Notes under the pieces: generated by a model
Told to the model about the DNA's origin: nothing
The model's input: the letters and a program-made list of their open reading frames with translations, nothing else
The model's database searches: none
From: Symbiodinium natans
Lineage: Eukaryota; Sar; Dinophyceae; Suessiales; Symbiodiniaceae
Length of the DNA: 64,000 nt
Assembly (NCBI GenBank): GCA_905221605.1
Contig: CAJNDS010001302.1
Span: forward strand, 248,001 to 312,000
Direction: 5' to 3'
Shown here: positions 8,601 through 20,866 of the stretch, piece after piece
Position numbering within the stretch: position 1 is the stretch's first letter
Layout of the letters: each line of letters starts with the position of its first letter
Position numbers and translations under genes: made by a program

Positions 8601-11600
8601 ATGCCAAAGAAGGCTGCCCCATCACAGACCGCTGAAACGGTCGAGGATGCCAAGAAGGGGATTGCCGGGAAGAAGGCGTGCACTCATGTCCTAGGTGCTT
8701 GAAGTGTTTGGGTTGTCAGTCAGCTTCTGTTCGTGCCAGCACTTTGCAACTCCAGGCCCGAAAGGCAGGTTTTGCCATGTTTTGCCTTTCTGACCCGCTT
8801 CAACTTGTATGATGTAGGTGCTCCAAACGCTCAACTCTGCCAGCAGCACATGTCTGTTCGGGGTCAGTCCATGTTTGGAGGCTTCCTCAGCAAAGTATGA
8901 GGATGAGGTGGATGAGGTGGAAGAGGTGGAAGAGGCGACGACCGAGGCATGTGTTTTTGCTGGTGCGGGCTTCGCATTTCTGCGTGGCTCCTGCAGGCCA
9001 GAGCAGGCTTCGATCAGGCGGGATCCGTGAAGGCTCGCCGACTCTGGAGCATCGCTGAGGATGTGCCCCTTGCTGCAGGACGAGTGGCTGCAACAGACCG
9101 CTGACCAGATCAAGAACTTTACAGTGAAGCAGGCGATTGGCAAAATGTCTCTTTTGCTTGAGTTTCGAGTCCGGGCTGCTTGCAGGTATGTGACTGGGCG
9201 AAAGCAGTGCTGAAAGCGAAAGGTCTCGATGAAGGGTTGGCAGCGGAAGCGGCCCAGCGGTTGGAAAATGAGGCAGTGACAGGTGAAGTGCTCATCGGTG
9301 CTACAGCTCAAGAGTTGATTCGGGACTCCGGGATGAAGTTTGGCCCTGCGAAATTGCTGGTTAATCAGCTGCAAGCTTCCGGGGGCTCGGCGCCGCCGAC
9401 GGCAGCGAGCGGACTCCAGGCCGGGGCCTTTAGCAGAGCTGGCTCGTGACATCATGGGTTTCGTCGGTTTCGTTTCTTTCGTGTCAGACCGGAGTCTCAC
9501 AGGATCCCCTCCTCGTTAAGCTGGCTCCACACTGCCTTCTCGGTTTGTTCTTGGTGTCTTCAGTGCCAGCCTCACTGCAGTGTTTGGCAGCTCGTCGTTA
9601 AGCTTCAGTGTTGGCTTGCAGCACTTGGTGTTGGCTTGCAGCACTTGGGGAGTGGGAGGGGCTTTCGGATCAGAGGGCTCTTGGCTGCTTCAGGCTCATG
9701 CAAATCTAGTTGCTCCTCGTGTTTTGCCGATGCTTCAGAACGGGGTGTCAGTCCTAGGCTCGAGGTGGGGGGGTCAGCCTGTTTTGCGCTCTCGAGGTTG
9801 CGGTTGTTTTTGTTTGAGGCTCGACTTTCAGGTTACTGTGTCCGTGAGGGGGAGTCAAGGGACCTGGGTTCTTAGTGCTTTTAGCACGCGGACCTTGCCG
9901 AGCGGTGGGGTTCCGGCAAGACGAGTGCAGGACGGGGGCTTCTGCTTGGGCATGTTGCCTTTGGCTTGTAGCACTCCTGCCTGTCTGGAGCTCGTGGTCG
10001 TCGTGCGTTTTCGTGCGGTCCACCGTTGTTGCTTTTAGGGGTGATGCTTTCCTCTCAGGATCCCTCGTCGTTAAGGATAGGGGTTGGTTATGCTTGGCCG
10101 CAATTGGGGGGGTTAAGCCGCCGATGTTATCCCGATCTGAGGTTTTTATCAGGCCTGTGTCTTGTCGGATCCTAGGATTTTATCCCAGGAACATGGGTGC
10201 ATATTATGCTTGCTTGGGTCGGTCACGGAAGGTGTATCCACAGTTTGTTGTCAGGGTCAGGCCCCAGGATTTTATCCAGAGTAATGTTCCCCCGTCTGTC
10301 TCTGTCCTGCACAAGGGTCGGGCCTGAGGATTTAATCCGCTGGGGCCTTGCCTGTCTCAATATGCTTTAGGTCCGTTTTTGCCTCCCCCGGAGAGGCTCA
10401 AGCCTAATGTCTACAAATCAAAATTTATCCTCGGAAAGGTTGGTTCACAAGGATTTTATCCAGATAAATTTGTGGCTTAACCCTTCGGCCCGTGTCCAAC
10501 GGGCATGTTAAGGTGTCTGCACTGTGTTGGCTTGCAGCAGTTCGGGGAGCGGGAGGGGCTTTCCGAGCAGAGGGCTCTTGGCTGCTTCAGGTTTCACGCA
10601 AATCTGGTCTAACCTCGTGTTTTACCGGGTGTTGGTGTTGGCAGTGAGGCTCGGGGTGAGGGTCTGCATTGCTCTCACGTTTGTTGCTGCGCATGTGACT
10701 CAGGTTACCATATCGGTGTTTGCGTGCTTGGCCACCCTTTTCTGTTGTGACTTGTTGGGGGGCAAGGCGAGCCCGACGGTGGGGGCCCATTGCTGTGCTG
10801 CGGGGATTGACGACAGGTGGTTGCTTCGTGGGTACCAGGGAGGTTTTTGTCCAGTTCAGGTTTGGCTTCGGTTGCTGTTCTAATTGCTTGGTTTGATAAC
10901 TTGCAGAAGGCTGCCCCCCCGCTTGAACAGGACTGGTGCAGCAGGCTGCTGCAGAAGAAGCTTACGTTCGGGCAAGGCACCCCGCTACTTTCGACAACCG
11001 GATTCGATTGGGATTATTGCGGCAAGGAAGACCTGGTTGAAGACATGCGGGCCTCCGTTCAGAAGCTGCATGACAAAAAAGGGCGCGGACCAGACAAGCA
11101 GGCTCATCCCTTGTTTATCGCGTTCGCCGGCCCCGGCCAAGGCAAGTCCCGACTGCTCACAGAGTTCCCGGGCCTGGTGGCAGAGTGTCTCAAAGATCTC
11201 AAGAACCGCAGGTTCAGTGACGAGCCGCTCGCCTTTCTCCTCACCTGCGAGAACGGCCTGGGGCCTGGGGACTGGGGCACAGAGGAGCTCAACGCCCGGC
11301 GCTTCGTGGCCTGCCGCATGCTCTGGCAGCTGCGAGAGGCCAACCAGCAGGCTTTCGACGACACAGGCGCCCCACAGGACTTTGCGCAGTTCCGTGCCAG
11401 TTGCTCGACCACTCTCTCGGCGATGGATGTGCTTCAACAAGTACTGCCTTCTGACCAGATCGGCAAGGCCACAGTGGTGATCGGCTTGGATGGCATGCAC
11501 AACCTGCCGGGATTCCCGCAGCGTGGCGAGAAGGCAGGCAAGGAGGCGCCCTTCTACCAAGTGATACAGGAGGTCTGCCGCCTCATAAACCAGGATACTC

Positions 11601-12850
11601 CCCCATTCGTTGTGGCATGCGTGACAGCGACGCAGAGTGTGTCTCAGGGCCTGGCTGATAGCCCACAAGCCCGCCAGTACTTAAAGCTGCCACGGGTGAC
11701 GGCAGTCACCAGGCAGCAGCTGGCTGCCATCCCCAATCATCCTTTGAGAGACCTCCTGGCAATGGACATGGGCGGCCATGGCAGGGCCCTGGAATCCCTC
11801 GAGGAGTCCTTGAAGGGCATGCCGAGCGCGCCCACCAGTGCTCTTTTTGGCGCAGTCATGCAGCGCTTGCGGGAAAAATACCCCGGTGCTGTAAGCTTTG
11901 ACGGCGCGAGCGTCAAGGATTTGATTGATGTGCTGCGAGCATGTCTTTCAGGCAAAGTGTTGAGTCGCGGCCAGACCCTTGGCAGTCTCAATCCTGAGCA
12001 GATGGAGTTGATCCGAATCGAGTATCTTGACTCATCCGCAGAAGAGTACCGCATCGGCATTCCCTACATTTGGCTGCAGCTGACACTCTCGCAACAGAGG
12101 CTCACTTCAGACTTGAAGCCATGGGCACTCATGGACTACACGTACTTTGAGAGGCCAGAGGCGCAAAGTTGGCAAGCGTGGGAGCAGTTCAATGCCGAAT
12201 TCCGCGTGTTGCGCTCTTACAGCTTTGAAGACGGACAAGCAGTCAAAATTGGCTTATTACACAGAGGTGCCATCATCCGACCATGTGACTTCGAGGACCA
12301 AGAGGTCGTCAACCGGCACCTGACACTCGCAGAAGCAAAAAGCAGGCTGTCATCCAGAGCCTCGTGCTGCGGCCATCCCAAACCACACATCAACTGGAAG
12401 GACAGCAAGCCGGCCAAGGGCCTGAAAAAGTTCCAATGCCGCGTCACCTTAGCCGGCAAAGATGTTGTTGTGTCGATGGCCGACAAAACCACACTGGTGG
12501 TAAACCGTGCCGGAGCTCCCGCTGCCGATGCGTTTCTCATGCTGGGCGAACGGACAGCTGGCAACGAGCAGCTTATCTCGGAATGCCTGCAGTTTAAGAT
12601 GGGCTCAAGCATCGTCAAGGCGACCGAGGAGCGCCACAAAGCCTGCGACAACAACGACATCCTGGTGCTGCTTCTGAATAGGGCTGAGAACTCACCAGCA
12701 TCCCAGGACAGACTGGTTTTTGTTTCTGCCGAACAATTTGAGGAGTACTATGGCTTGTATGCCGGCCGTGCGTTTCTGCTGAAGGATGTCAAAATTGCGC
12801 AGGATCCATGCGTGAACGTGCCTTTCTGTCCCGTGCACTTGCTGAGTTGA
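8601..12850 (+). CDS. SAM-domain plus P-loop NTPase protein, Crinkler (CRN)-like, multi-exon
   Basis: The probable first exon starts at ATG 8,601 (MPKKAAPSQ). Internal coding follows at about 9,084-9,150 and at 9,186-9,419; the latter, after a TTGCAG acceptor, has a SAM-like helical pattern (VCDWAKAVL ... LIRDSGMKFGPAKLL). The last exon starts at 10,907 after TTGCAG and runs 647 residues to the stop at 12,848-12,850. It contains Walker A GPGQGKSRL (about 11,128-11,154), Walker B VVIGLDGMHNL (about 11,475) and, near the C-terminus, FLMLGERTAGNEQL followed by ECLQFK, which could be a restriction-endonuclease-like ExxQxK site. CRN-type proteins in oomycetes, fungi and protists combine a P-loop NTPase with such a nuclease fold. 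GC-AG splicing from 9,419 to 10,907 would keep frame. Early exon joins are unresolved; an acidic stretch at 8,890-8,950 may be another exon. Role not inferred beyond nucleotide binding. Confidence 0.5.
9630..9729 (+). repeat. Intronic ~100-bp repeat, copy 1
   Basis: GTTGGCTTGCAGCACTTGGG through CTCGTGTTTT(A/G)CCG is repeated at 10,526-10,628 with scattered substitutions. Both copies lie in the large intron of the CRN-like gene. A short extra copy of TGTTGGCTTGCAGCACTTGG precedes it at 9,609. Confidence 0.75.
10175..10461. repeat. Recurring GGATTTTATCC motif in intron
   Basis: The near-palindromic 11-mer occurs at 10,175-10,185, 10,267-10,277, 10,328-10,338 (one change) and 10,451-10,461, each in a similar A/G-rich context. 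Function unknown. Confidence 0.6.
10526..10628 (+). repeat. Intronic ~100-bp repeat, copy 2
   Basis: Partner of 9,630-9,729 in direct orientation about 900 bp downstream, including the shared core AGAGGGCTCTTGGCTGCTTC. Confidence 0.75.
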
Positions 12851-14639
12851 GGCTGCGTGCGGGTGAGGACTTTATCGTGTCCAGTGACACGCTGCGAGGT
12901 TCTGACGAGATGAAGATGCTATCTGGAAGTGAGAAGTTGTGCCAGGCACTTACCAAGGTCATGTGCAGGCGGGCCTTGGGAGTAGATAGCTTGCTGACAC
13001 TGGCATCCCGTTGAGTGCATTCTGTGTTCCCTGCTGAGCACATGTTGAGGTTGCTGCGAGGTCAATTGTCCGTCTTGCAACTGTAAGGCCCGACTCCCTG
13101 TGACTTCAATCCTTGATGCAGTGCTTTCTCAGCCGAACAGTCTGCTCTTAACCCCTCAAGGCTTCCCAGCTCCTTTACTTCCCCCACACGGGCTGCGACG
13201 CCTTCGCCGTTGTGCAGCGTCGACCAGCGTTGCAGGGCTGTGCGAGTGCAAGCTTGCGGTGTAGGTGCCAGCCTCTGCAGTATGCAATCAGAGCGGACCT
13301 GCACTCTTGCTCGGCCGGCTTTTGCTTTACTTGACAAAAGCGTGTGCTCCACGACAGTCGGCCGATGAATTTGCTTTCCACTGACGAACTGCACGAATCA
13401 TGGTCATGTCGCATATCTTTATCTTGATGTTCAGCGCACTCAAGCTCTGGACACATGTTTTTTGCATACAGTTTGCTGCAAGCAGGATTTGGATTGCAAC
13501 ATAGTTGACTGGACCGTCACACTGACGACAATGCAGCACTCAGTCTGCAGCACACATCAGTGTGCGGCAATTCTGGATCGAGTCTGCAAGCATCGGGTGA
13601 AATTTCGGCTAGTCTGTTGAAGTCTTTGTATCCCGCGAGTATCGCACTCAAGGCGCGAGTTGACGGCTATGCAATTTCCGAGTCGAATCTTATGAGGACG
13701 ATCAGCCCAAAGCCGCAGTGGAAGTCGAACCTTCCAAACCTCGACCCCGCCAGGCCACACCATGGCCCAAAAGATTTTACGCGCATTTTACGGGCACTTT
13801 TGACCCTTCTAAAAGCCAGCCCTAAGCCCTCAGGACCGCCTTTTCGAACGAGTTCCCGCCAATTCAGAGAGGAAGGACTTGCCCCCACAACCAAACAGCC
13901 AGAGGCCACGCCACAACAGAGGCCAGTTTTGAAACACAGATACAAGAGAGAGCTTTTGCGTTTTTTGATGCAAACCTAACTCGGTTTTCGCGTGGTCGCG
14001 GTGCTAAAACCGCAGTGTTTTTGCATTTTTTTCGACTTGTGTAGCACAGACGCAGTACGTCGAGGACTTGCGTGAGCTAAAGCTCCGACATCGACGGCGT
14101 AGACCGCAAACCGCCTTTTCACTTTGGTCGTCCTAGGACCTCTTGCACACCTGTTTTCTATTGGCTCTCTCCTTTTCGTTGTGTTGTTGCTTGGTTGCTG
14201 TGTTGTTGTTCTGGTCTGCACGCCTTTTTTTTTGAACTTTGACACAAACGGACATGAGCTGACGCTGTAGCTTTTTCACCTAAAAAAACCATGTTCTTCC
14301 AAACAGTATTTCATCGATGTCTAGAAAAATTTACAGCGTAAAAGACGCAGCCTTCCGCTTGTTTTGGGCTGTTCTTCCAATTGAGACTTTCCTACCTGAC
14401 GGTCCAAAGTCGACAGCTTCACTCTTCTCCCATCGTTCGAGAAACATCTGTCCTGGCTGCAGCCCAGTGGAGGTCGCTAGCATCGGCTACACACATGCAA
14501 ATGAGTGCTAAATGCCAGTTTGCAATGACTGTGCACATTTCAAAACAAAGCCGAAGTTGCAGGGATGTATTGCTTGATGACTTCATGAAAAATTTTGTAT
14601 CAACGGGGCTGAAAGGGCAGAAACGGCTTGGAGTCCAAG
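12851..14639. other. Intergenic DNA, no supported gene
   Basis: Open frames here (for example at 13,560-13,979) lack domains, conserved splice structure or convincing starts. T-rich tracts occur around 14,015-14,035 and 14,220-14,240. I see no RNA gene. Confidence 0.5.
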
Positions 14640-15060
14640 ACCTTGAAAAGCGCGAGCTTCAGACAGCCGTTGCACCCGTGGTTTTGCTGCAAATTTCTGC
14701 AACGAAAACTTGGAGTCTCAAGAAGCAGTCGCTGCACCCACAGTCGTTTGCTGTGGCGCGCATCTTTGATGACCAAGACAAGTGATGCGGTCGGCAAGCG
14801 GCGTTAAGGACCTTGTTTTTTTGCAAGCCAAACACTGAGGATTGCAACATGTCTCGAATCCCGGGGTGCAAATGGCAGTTGCCATTGTGAGAGGGATATT
14901 TTCGCTTGCATGAAGTTGCATGACGGTTTCATGATGTTGCACGATGTTGCATGGTGTTGCGCGAAACGCGATCTGCCAGGGCTTCTGGGCATGTACTGCG
15001 CTCACTTTGCGGAGGGCATCAATGCTCTGTAGGTGGATCCCTGCCCGACATACAATCCGG
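14640..15060 (+). pseudogene. Fragment of an SLC17-like MFS gene, exons and introns retained
   Basis: This block aligns by eye with 40,810-41,370 inside the MFS gene: both contain TGGAGTCTC, TTGCTGTGGC, GCCAAACRCTGAGGATTGC, TTGCCATTGTGAGAGGG, ATGATGTTGCACG and GGCTTCTGGGCA, in that order. The exon remnant at 14,868-14,890 matches the end of the third-helix exon; SMLCRWIPA near 15,025-15,050 matches SMLSRWIPA of the intact gene. Because intron sequence is shared as well, this is a DNA-level duplicate and not a processed copy. No long open frame survives. Confidence 0.65.
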
Positions 15061-15689
15061 GCTCCCATGTTTAGGGGGTTCTTATGGGGTCGGTTGATGT
15101 GTGTCTGCCAATTCTACAACAACTGGAATCAAACAACTCCCAAGACGAACGTAATAAACCTACCAAACATACATTTTGCTGCCCTGTCGATTCCCAGGAG
15201 CGTATTGTATTTTAAGGGGGGGGGGGGTTAAAAAGTAGTTAGGGCCGAGTATGTTTGCGGCATGCCCCTTGAAAAGATTGGGGAAGGAGTTCCAAACTTA
15301 TCTAAACCCCCCAAACCCTCCAAGCCCCACAAGACTGACAAATACGCTATCACGGTGTAGCTAGAAGCAGGCCACGTGTCTTCGATGCACTCAGATGTCA
15401 TGGAAACGTGAAAGGTTGGACGTCGCGTATTGTTTTGCCCCGCCCCACCCCCCTCCCCCCTGAAACGGTCATTTTCCCCGAGGGGCCGATGGTGCAACAT
15501 GCCGCAACGCGTTACCCAATTGCAGCGCAGAAACATCTCCTTTGAGACCGCAAACAAGTTTGCATGCAGTCTACACACGTGCAATGCAGTTTGTTTATGG
15601 GTGAAGCTTCGTTCATGCAGCGTTGTTGCTCAGGGACACTGAGACAGAGGCCAGCTCGCCAGCTCCAGTTCGACCCTCCATATCGAACG
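15061..15689. other. 5' flank of RRM copy 1
   Basis: Nothing coding is supported here. From about 15,430 the sequence is partially similar to the region upstream of copy 2 (from about 20,640), with many substitutions and gaps, in contrast to the almost identical coding and 3' parts. Confidence 0.4.
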
Positions 15690-16313
15690 ATGTCCGCTGC
15701 TGTGGTGGGTCTTCCGCTGATGCATCTCCGGCAAAGACGTGAACAGCCTGAGCAAGTGATGGACTCAATGGACTGCGTCGACGCGGAGGACAGTATGGCA
15801 GCTGCGGAGTGCCCCAACGTTCGCAGCAGGGCTCGAGCCGGCAAGACGAAGCGGCAAGTGGCGGATGCGGTGACCCGGCAGGCGCCCGACCTCACCCTGG
15901 AGGAAGCTGCGGCCCTCTTCACTGAGGACACCACCACCGTCATGATCCGAAATGTGACCAACCGTTACATCCCGGAAGAGTTCGTTTGCGAGGTGCTCGA
16001 CGCCGGTTTCGAGGGGACGTTTGATTTTTTTTATTTGCCCATGGACTTTAGCACCAAGAGAAACCGTGGATACTGCTTCTTGAACTTCCACTCAGCCAGC
16101 TGTGCCCGACAGTTCATGCAGATCTTCCATGGGCGCAAGCTGAGTCGGTACAACACGAAGAAAAGTCTTCAGATTGTCCCGGCTGCTTTGCAGGGCCTGG
16201 AGAAGAACATGTCTGCTTTGAAAGGCGGCGCCGACCGCATCAAGAACCAGTGGTTTCGGCCCATGGTGTTCAGTGACCCAAGTGTGGAGGAACTCTGTGG
16301 GGAAGATGCCTAG
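15690..16313 (+). CDS. Mei2-like RRM (RRM_2) RNA-binding protein, copy 1
   Basis: The frame ends at TAG 16,311-16,313. ATG 15,690 (MSAAVVGLPL) is taken as start; the frame is open further upstream, and ATG 15,795 (MAAAECPN) is the first start shared with copy 2. The protein contains one RRM of the Mei2 C-terminal type: RNP2-like TTVMIRNVTNRY, a beta-hairpin FDFFYLPMDF typical of this family, RNP1-like RGYCFLNF, and the family tail KSLQIVPAALQGLEKN. Mei2-like RRMs bind RNA in meiosis or development regulators of yeast and plants; dinoflagellates carry many short stand-alone versions. The coding region has no visible intron. It and its 3' flank are duplicated about 5.08 kb downstream. Function beyond RNA binding is not inferred. 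Confidence 0.8.
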   Translation: MSAAVVGLPLMHLRQRREQPEQVMDSMDCVDAEDSMAAAECPNVRSRARAGKTKRQVADAVTRQAPDLTLEEAAALFTEDTTTVMIRNVTNRYIPEEFVCEVLDAGFEGTFDFFYLPMDFSTKRNRGYCFLNFHSASCARQFMQIFHGRKLSRYNTKKSLQIVPAALQGLEKNMSALKGGADRIKNQWFRPMVFSDPSVEELCGEDA

Positions 16314-17961
16314 GCTGCGTCGCCGTCGACCGAAGTGCTGGTCACATGTACATTAACGCGAGGCTTGACAGCCAAAGTCATGCAGATTACTGCAGATTGA
16401 AACTTGTTTGATTTCTTAGCGTGTCTACTCGCCAATACCATCTTGCAAAGTGTACAGCAGGCAGCACGAACAGCCGTGACCCCTCTTTCTTTGTCTCTCG
16501 CGCGCACTGCCTGTCTGTGCTGGTAGTGGGGTGAAATCGAATGGTCGCAAACGTGAGTCATCCTAAGCTGCGGTCACGACAGTTTTTCTGCTGCCTGGGC
16601 GTTGCCTGTGACGCTGCCTAGCATCCCAATTCTCGTCAGAGTTTTGTTTGTGATGGGAAGGACAGTATCTCGCTTCAGCTAGGGCCTGTTAGGCTCTGGG
16701 GTGAAGATTTGGGTCTGGCAACGTTACAAGCGGTCTGGCGGGCTGCGGGAAGATGCCACTTCACTTTGCCACCAAAGCGAGGGTACTTCGGTTGGCATCG
16801 TACGAAGCTCAGTTCATGGGGTGGACCGGGGGAGGATCTGTAGGTACCTGTAGATACGAGAGCTTCAGTTGAATAGGTGTCGTATGCTGTTGTTCTTTGT
16901 TGTTTTTTGTTGGTGATGTGTGCTAGATTCGCCTCCAGGTTCGCCATCAACTTAATTGAGCCAATTTTAACTCTCTGGCTGCGGGGCAAATTTCTCTGAC
17001 AGATGCCAGACGGTTCGGTTCGGGTTGGTGGAGCGAGAAGTGCTTTTCCAGCTAACGTTTGCCTCACTTCACGGCGACAGGTCCGGAGCTGGGGTCTGCC
17101 CATCACTTGTGATCCCTTCCTAAACCCCTCAAACCGGTTCAAGATGCATCAACTTAGGAGTTTCTCATTGGGGTGTCCCTTGCACGACTGGGAAAAGTGG
17201 TGGCGTAAAAGGCTGTACTCACAGTCGCTGAACCTGTATAGTGGCTGCTTCAACAGCCAGTTCTTGTGAAGAACTTGCTGGGGAATGTTTCAGGCCCGCT
17301 TGGAGAGATCATGGGCGGGCAATTGCACTCCATGCTCAGACTTCCCTTTAATTTTCTGACTGTGTCGAGAGTCGAGTGAGTTGTCTTGGCCTCTTTGCTA
17401 TCTGTATCTCATTCAATCTCTCCGGGCATGGCTTGACATGAGTCTGATGGGGCGGACTCTTGCACCGTGCTGACTTGGGGGATTCTCGCCGAAGAGTGCA
17501 GGATGGCAGTGTAGTACCAGCACAGGGTTCAGAGTTTCGATGTCAGGAAAGGCGCGGCTGCAACCTTCGTAGCTCGGCGTTCGTGGAACATGCCTCTCCG
17601 AGTCGTAATTTGATTCGAGAAGCCGATCCACCTGTTTTCCCTGGGCGTGTAACTTACTCACGACTTGCAGTCAAGTGAGAGCGACGATATCCAGCTGCCA
17701 TTGACGTGTCAAAAAATTCTTTGGCCGGTAGGCTAACATGCGATCTGCGAGCCATGCTGTATCTAAAACACAACATGGCAACCACCGAGAAGCAAGGTCA
17801 TGTAGGTTGATCTCCTCATTTAGACATGTCGTTCGGTCGCTCCAAACCCATACGATCTCGCCCTCCCCCAACTCCCTGAACTCTGACCTCAAACCGCCAT
17901 TCGCAACGCGCGCAAATAATGACAAATGCAACAGCCTGGGGTTTGTAGGAGGTCGATAATA
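15785..17961 (+). repeat. Segmental duplication, copy 1
   Basis: From the CDS start to the common end (GGAGGTCGATAAT), this block matches 20,867-23,006. In the first ~200 bp of 3' flank I count four substitutions. Copy 1 carries about 42 bp (16,669-16,710) absent from copy 2. No further gene is supported in the 3' flank; a conserved 88-codon frame at 17,003-17,269 is explained by the duplication. Confidence 0.9.
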
Positions 17962-20620
17962 CAGAGTTTTGTTGTTATGCCTCGGTAAGGTTTTACGGCT
18001 TTCTTGGCTAAGGTGGCAGTCTCGGCGGAAGCATTGCAAGCTACAGATCAGTGGCATCGCCTGCGACTCAGATAGATGCCAGCGGGGCAGAACTGGCCTC
18101 CGCGAGCTTCCGCAAAGCCGAGGAAGGGTAGACATGGTAGACTCAGAGAGACCTGTGCGAACTGAGGGAAATGTTAGACGAAGTTGGCCACGGGGCGGGG
18201 GCTTGAACGTAATTAGTGCCAGCCTTGCCTGCTCTGAGTGTTGCCATGTGTTGCCTCCCTTTGTTGTTGCCCAAAGAAGCCCTTTCGAGTCTGAAGTCCG
18301 AGCTGAGTGTGGCAATCCAAAAGACTAAATAGACTAAATAGACCCGACACGCTATTTGGTGGTGGTAGGGGATTCGGTGAGACGTGGTGCTTGATTGGCA
18401 GCATTGTGCGGGCTCAGGCGGCACTGTGCGTAACCCCTTCCAACACCAGCCTGCAACAGAAGGCATAGATATCCTCCAACTCTTGTTACTTTGCTACCAT
18501 GGCAGGCTTGGAGAAGATAAGTATTTCAGGCTCTATAGGGAATCATCAAAAAAGGTCGGTCACAGAGCCCCTCACGAGCGGAGCTGAAGACGAAAGCCAA
18601 GCTCGCCGGGGGGTTTGATCTTCGAGGGTAGGATTTGTGGCCTGGGCTTTGCCAGTGCCCTTGGAGGCTCTGGAGGCCATTGGGCCCCACCGTGGGGCTT
18701 TTCGAATGGTTACGACTTTTCTGCTCCATGCGCAGTTATTTGGTGTGTCGACGGCGTTCGTTTGTTGGCTTTCTTGGGAATTTCTAAGTTGTTCTATCGT
18801 ATGGATCAACCTTGGAATTCTTGGTGCTGTCAGTTGGTGGCATGTGTGAGGACTGTGAGAGCAGTCTGATCCTGCTGAATGTTTGCTGTGAAGCCTCAGC
18901 TACGTTACATGACAGCAAGTGGGTTCCTGTGTGGGAAGCCTGTCGGTGTAGTCGTCAACGTGCAAGGGTATGTTGGTGATGGCTCTACATTTTCGGATTA
19001 TGGGATGCTTGATTTTACCTGATGCACGAGATTCGGGTCAGGTCCCGGTAGGACAAAATCCACATCCAGTCAGGCTACGTAGAAGTCTGCTGTGGTGCGC
19101 TTCCTTTGTGTGACTTCTTCTTTCGAGGTGCCGCCTTTGTTGCCCCCACCGGGCCCACCAGCAGCCGGACCACCGCGGCTACCACCTTCCGGCGAGGACA
19201 ACAGGCATGGGGCATTCAGGAAGTTCACCGACACCCTAGGAGCCTGGGAGTTTTAACTTAGTCCAGCTTCGAGGTTCCTGCATGCAGGGCATATTTTGTG
19301 GTGTCCTAAAATCAATTGTCAAGATGGTCAGTGCCAGGGCCCAGTGCCTTTCGAAGCTTATCCGCCTTTGAGGGCTCTAAATGCATTCTCAGGTCAGGGC
19401 TCGCTTTCTGAGTCGCTCCCACCCCACGTGTTTGGTGCCCCTGATAGTTTTGTTTTTACAGGATGACCCCGCTGTGTATCCCTGACCTCACATGCTCCTC
19501 AAAAGATTTGGGAAGTGTGGGGTGTTGAGTTTCGGTGTATATGCCTTCGACAGGCTTCGGATTCGAGCGAGAATTTTCTGGGTTTATTCGTGAATCGTTG
19601 AGGGCATAAAATATGTTGTCAGTGGTGGAGCTTCATGTTATCTAGCTGTATACAAAACCTGTTTCTCGCCGGCGTAGCTGCCGAAAGGGACTCGTAGTGT
19701 GAAAGAAGACTGTGCAAACACCCTTTTGCCTTCTAATCTCGTGGACGCCTTTTCCTTGCAATTTCGATGCACTGAGCAGCCAGTGAATTGCCAAGCAACC
19801 AGGAATTCTTGCACTGAGCACGGAAACCCTGAATTGAAAACCATGCCTGAAACCTAATACGGTATTCCGTCCAGTTCACGCAATCGCAGTCCAGCCCGGC
19901 GTCCTTGCTAGCCAGGCGGGAGGTTTGCCTGTATCAGAAGTGAAACGCGCATGGCATTTGACAGTGTTGTCTTGTTTGGTGATGTGTGTTTGTTCGTTCG
20001 TTATTTTGTTTGTTTATGTCGCACTGGCCAGCTTGCTTTCAGGATTGCTTGTAGGCAGACAGGCTGTTGCGAAAAGCTTCCTTTGGTTCTTAGGGTGGGA
20101 GAAGCTGGCTATGACCAGCTATGATGCCTTGCGAATATGTTGTGTCCTCCGTGGGAACAGGCCTGTTGAAGAGAGCGCATGCCTAACATGGAGCAGAACC
20201 ATGTCCATAACCTTGTGGCTTAAACCTTGATAGTTTTTGGCCTTTGCAACAGCGGCCCAGTGGTCAAGAGTAAGTGAAACCCTGAGAAAAGCTCAGGGCA
20301 AGGCGGAACTGCGAGCTGGCTGTTGCCGGTGACCAAAAGCTTAGCCGTTCTTGCTGTCTGAAGCACAAACAAGGGCCCAAATCGGTTGATTATACCATGA
20401 AAACCGGCTTTGCAAGTACGTTTTGAAGAAGCCAACTCGGGTAGTTTTGGTCATCCTAAGAAGCCTTGTTGTGAGGCCTTTGCGTCCAAGTTCACGACAG
20501 CCCTCCGGTGCCTTCCAGCAGGCACCGCCACCTTCGGGGCCACCTTCGGGTTTTTTGTTTCCAATTCCGCTTCTTGATGATCAGGAACTTTGAGGGCTTT
20601 TTGCATATTTTTTGATGTCA
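17962..20620. other. Spacer between the duplicated RRM genes
   Basis: I find no supported gene. A hydrophobic open stretch at 19,960-20,060 and a short exon-like LKTKAKLAGGFDL at about 18,586-18,625 are possible coding remnants, but neither has a recognisable start or partner exon. Confidence 0.4.
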
Positions 20621-20866
20621 TGTGCAAGGGTGGACCCTGTATATTGTTTTGCTCCCCGATTTTGGGCCATCTTTTCCCCGGGGAGCCCGCGGTGCAACAT
20701 TCCTCAGCACATTTCTTCTCTTGAGAGCGCAAACAAGGTTGGGACCCACCTGTTTATGCACCATACCAGTTTGCTTCAAGACACATGCAATTTGTCGTTA
20801 TGCCTCGTTCTTGCAGCGTTTTTGCTCAGCGACGTTGAGACAGAGGCTAGCTCGCAGCATCGACAC

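Noticed and set aside
10884-11480. Second long + frame in the NTPase exon
   Set aside because: It overlaps the NTPase frame, which carries Walker A and B motifs.
17003-17269. 88-residue protein conserved between 17,003 and 22,048
   Set aside because: The conservation is explained by the recent duplication of non-coding 3' flank; no domain or independent support.
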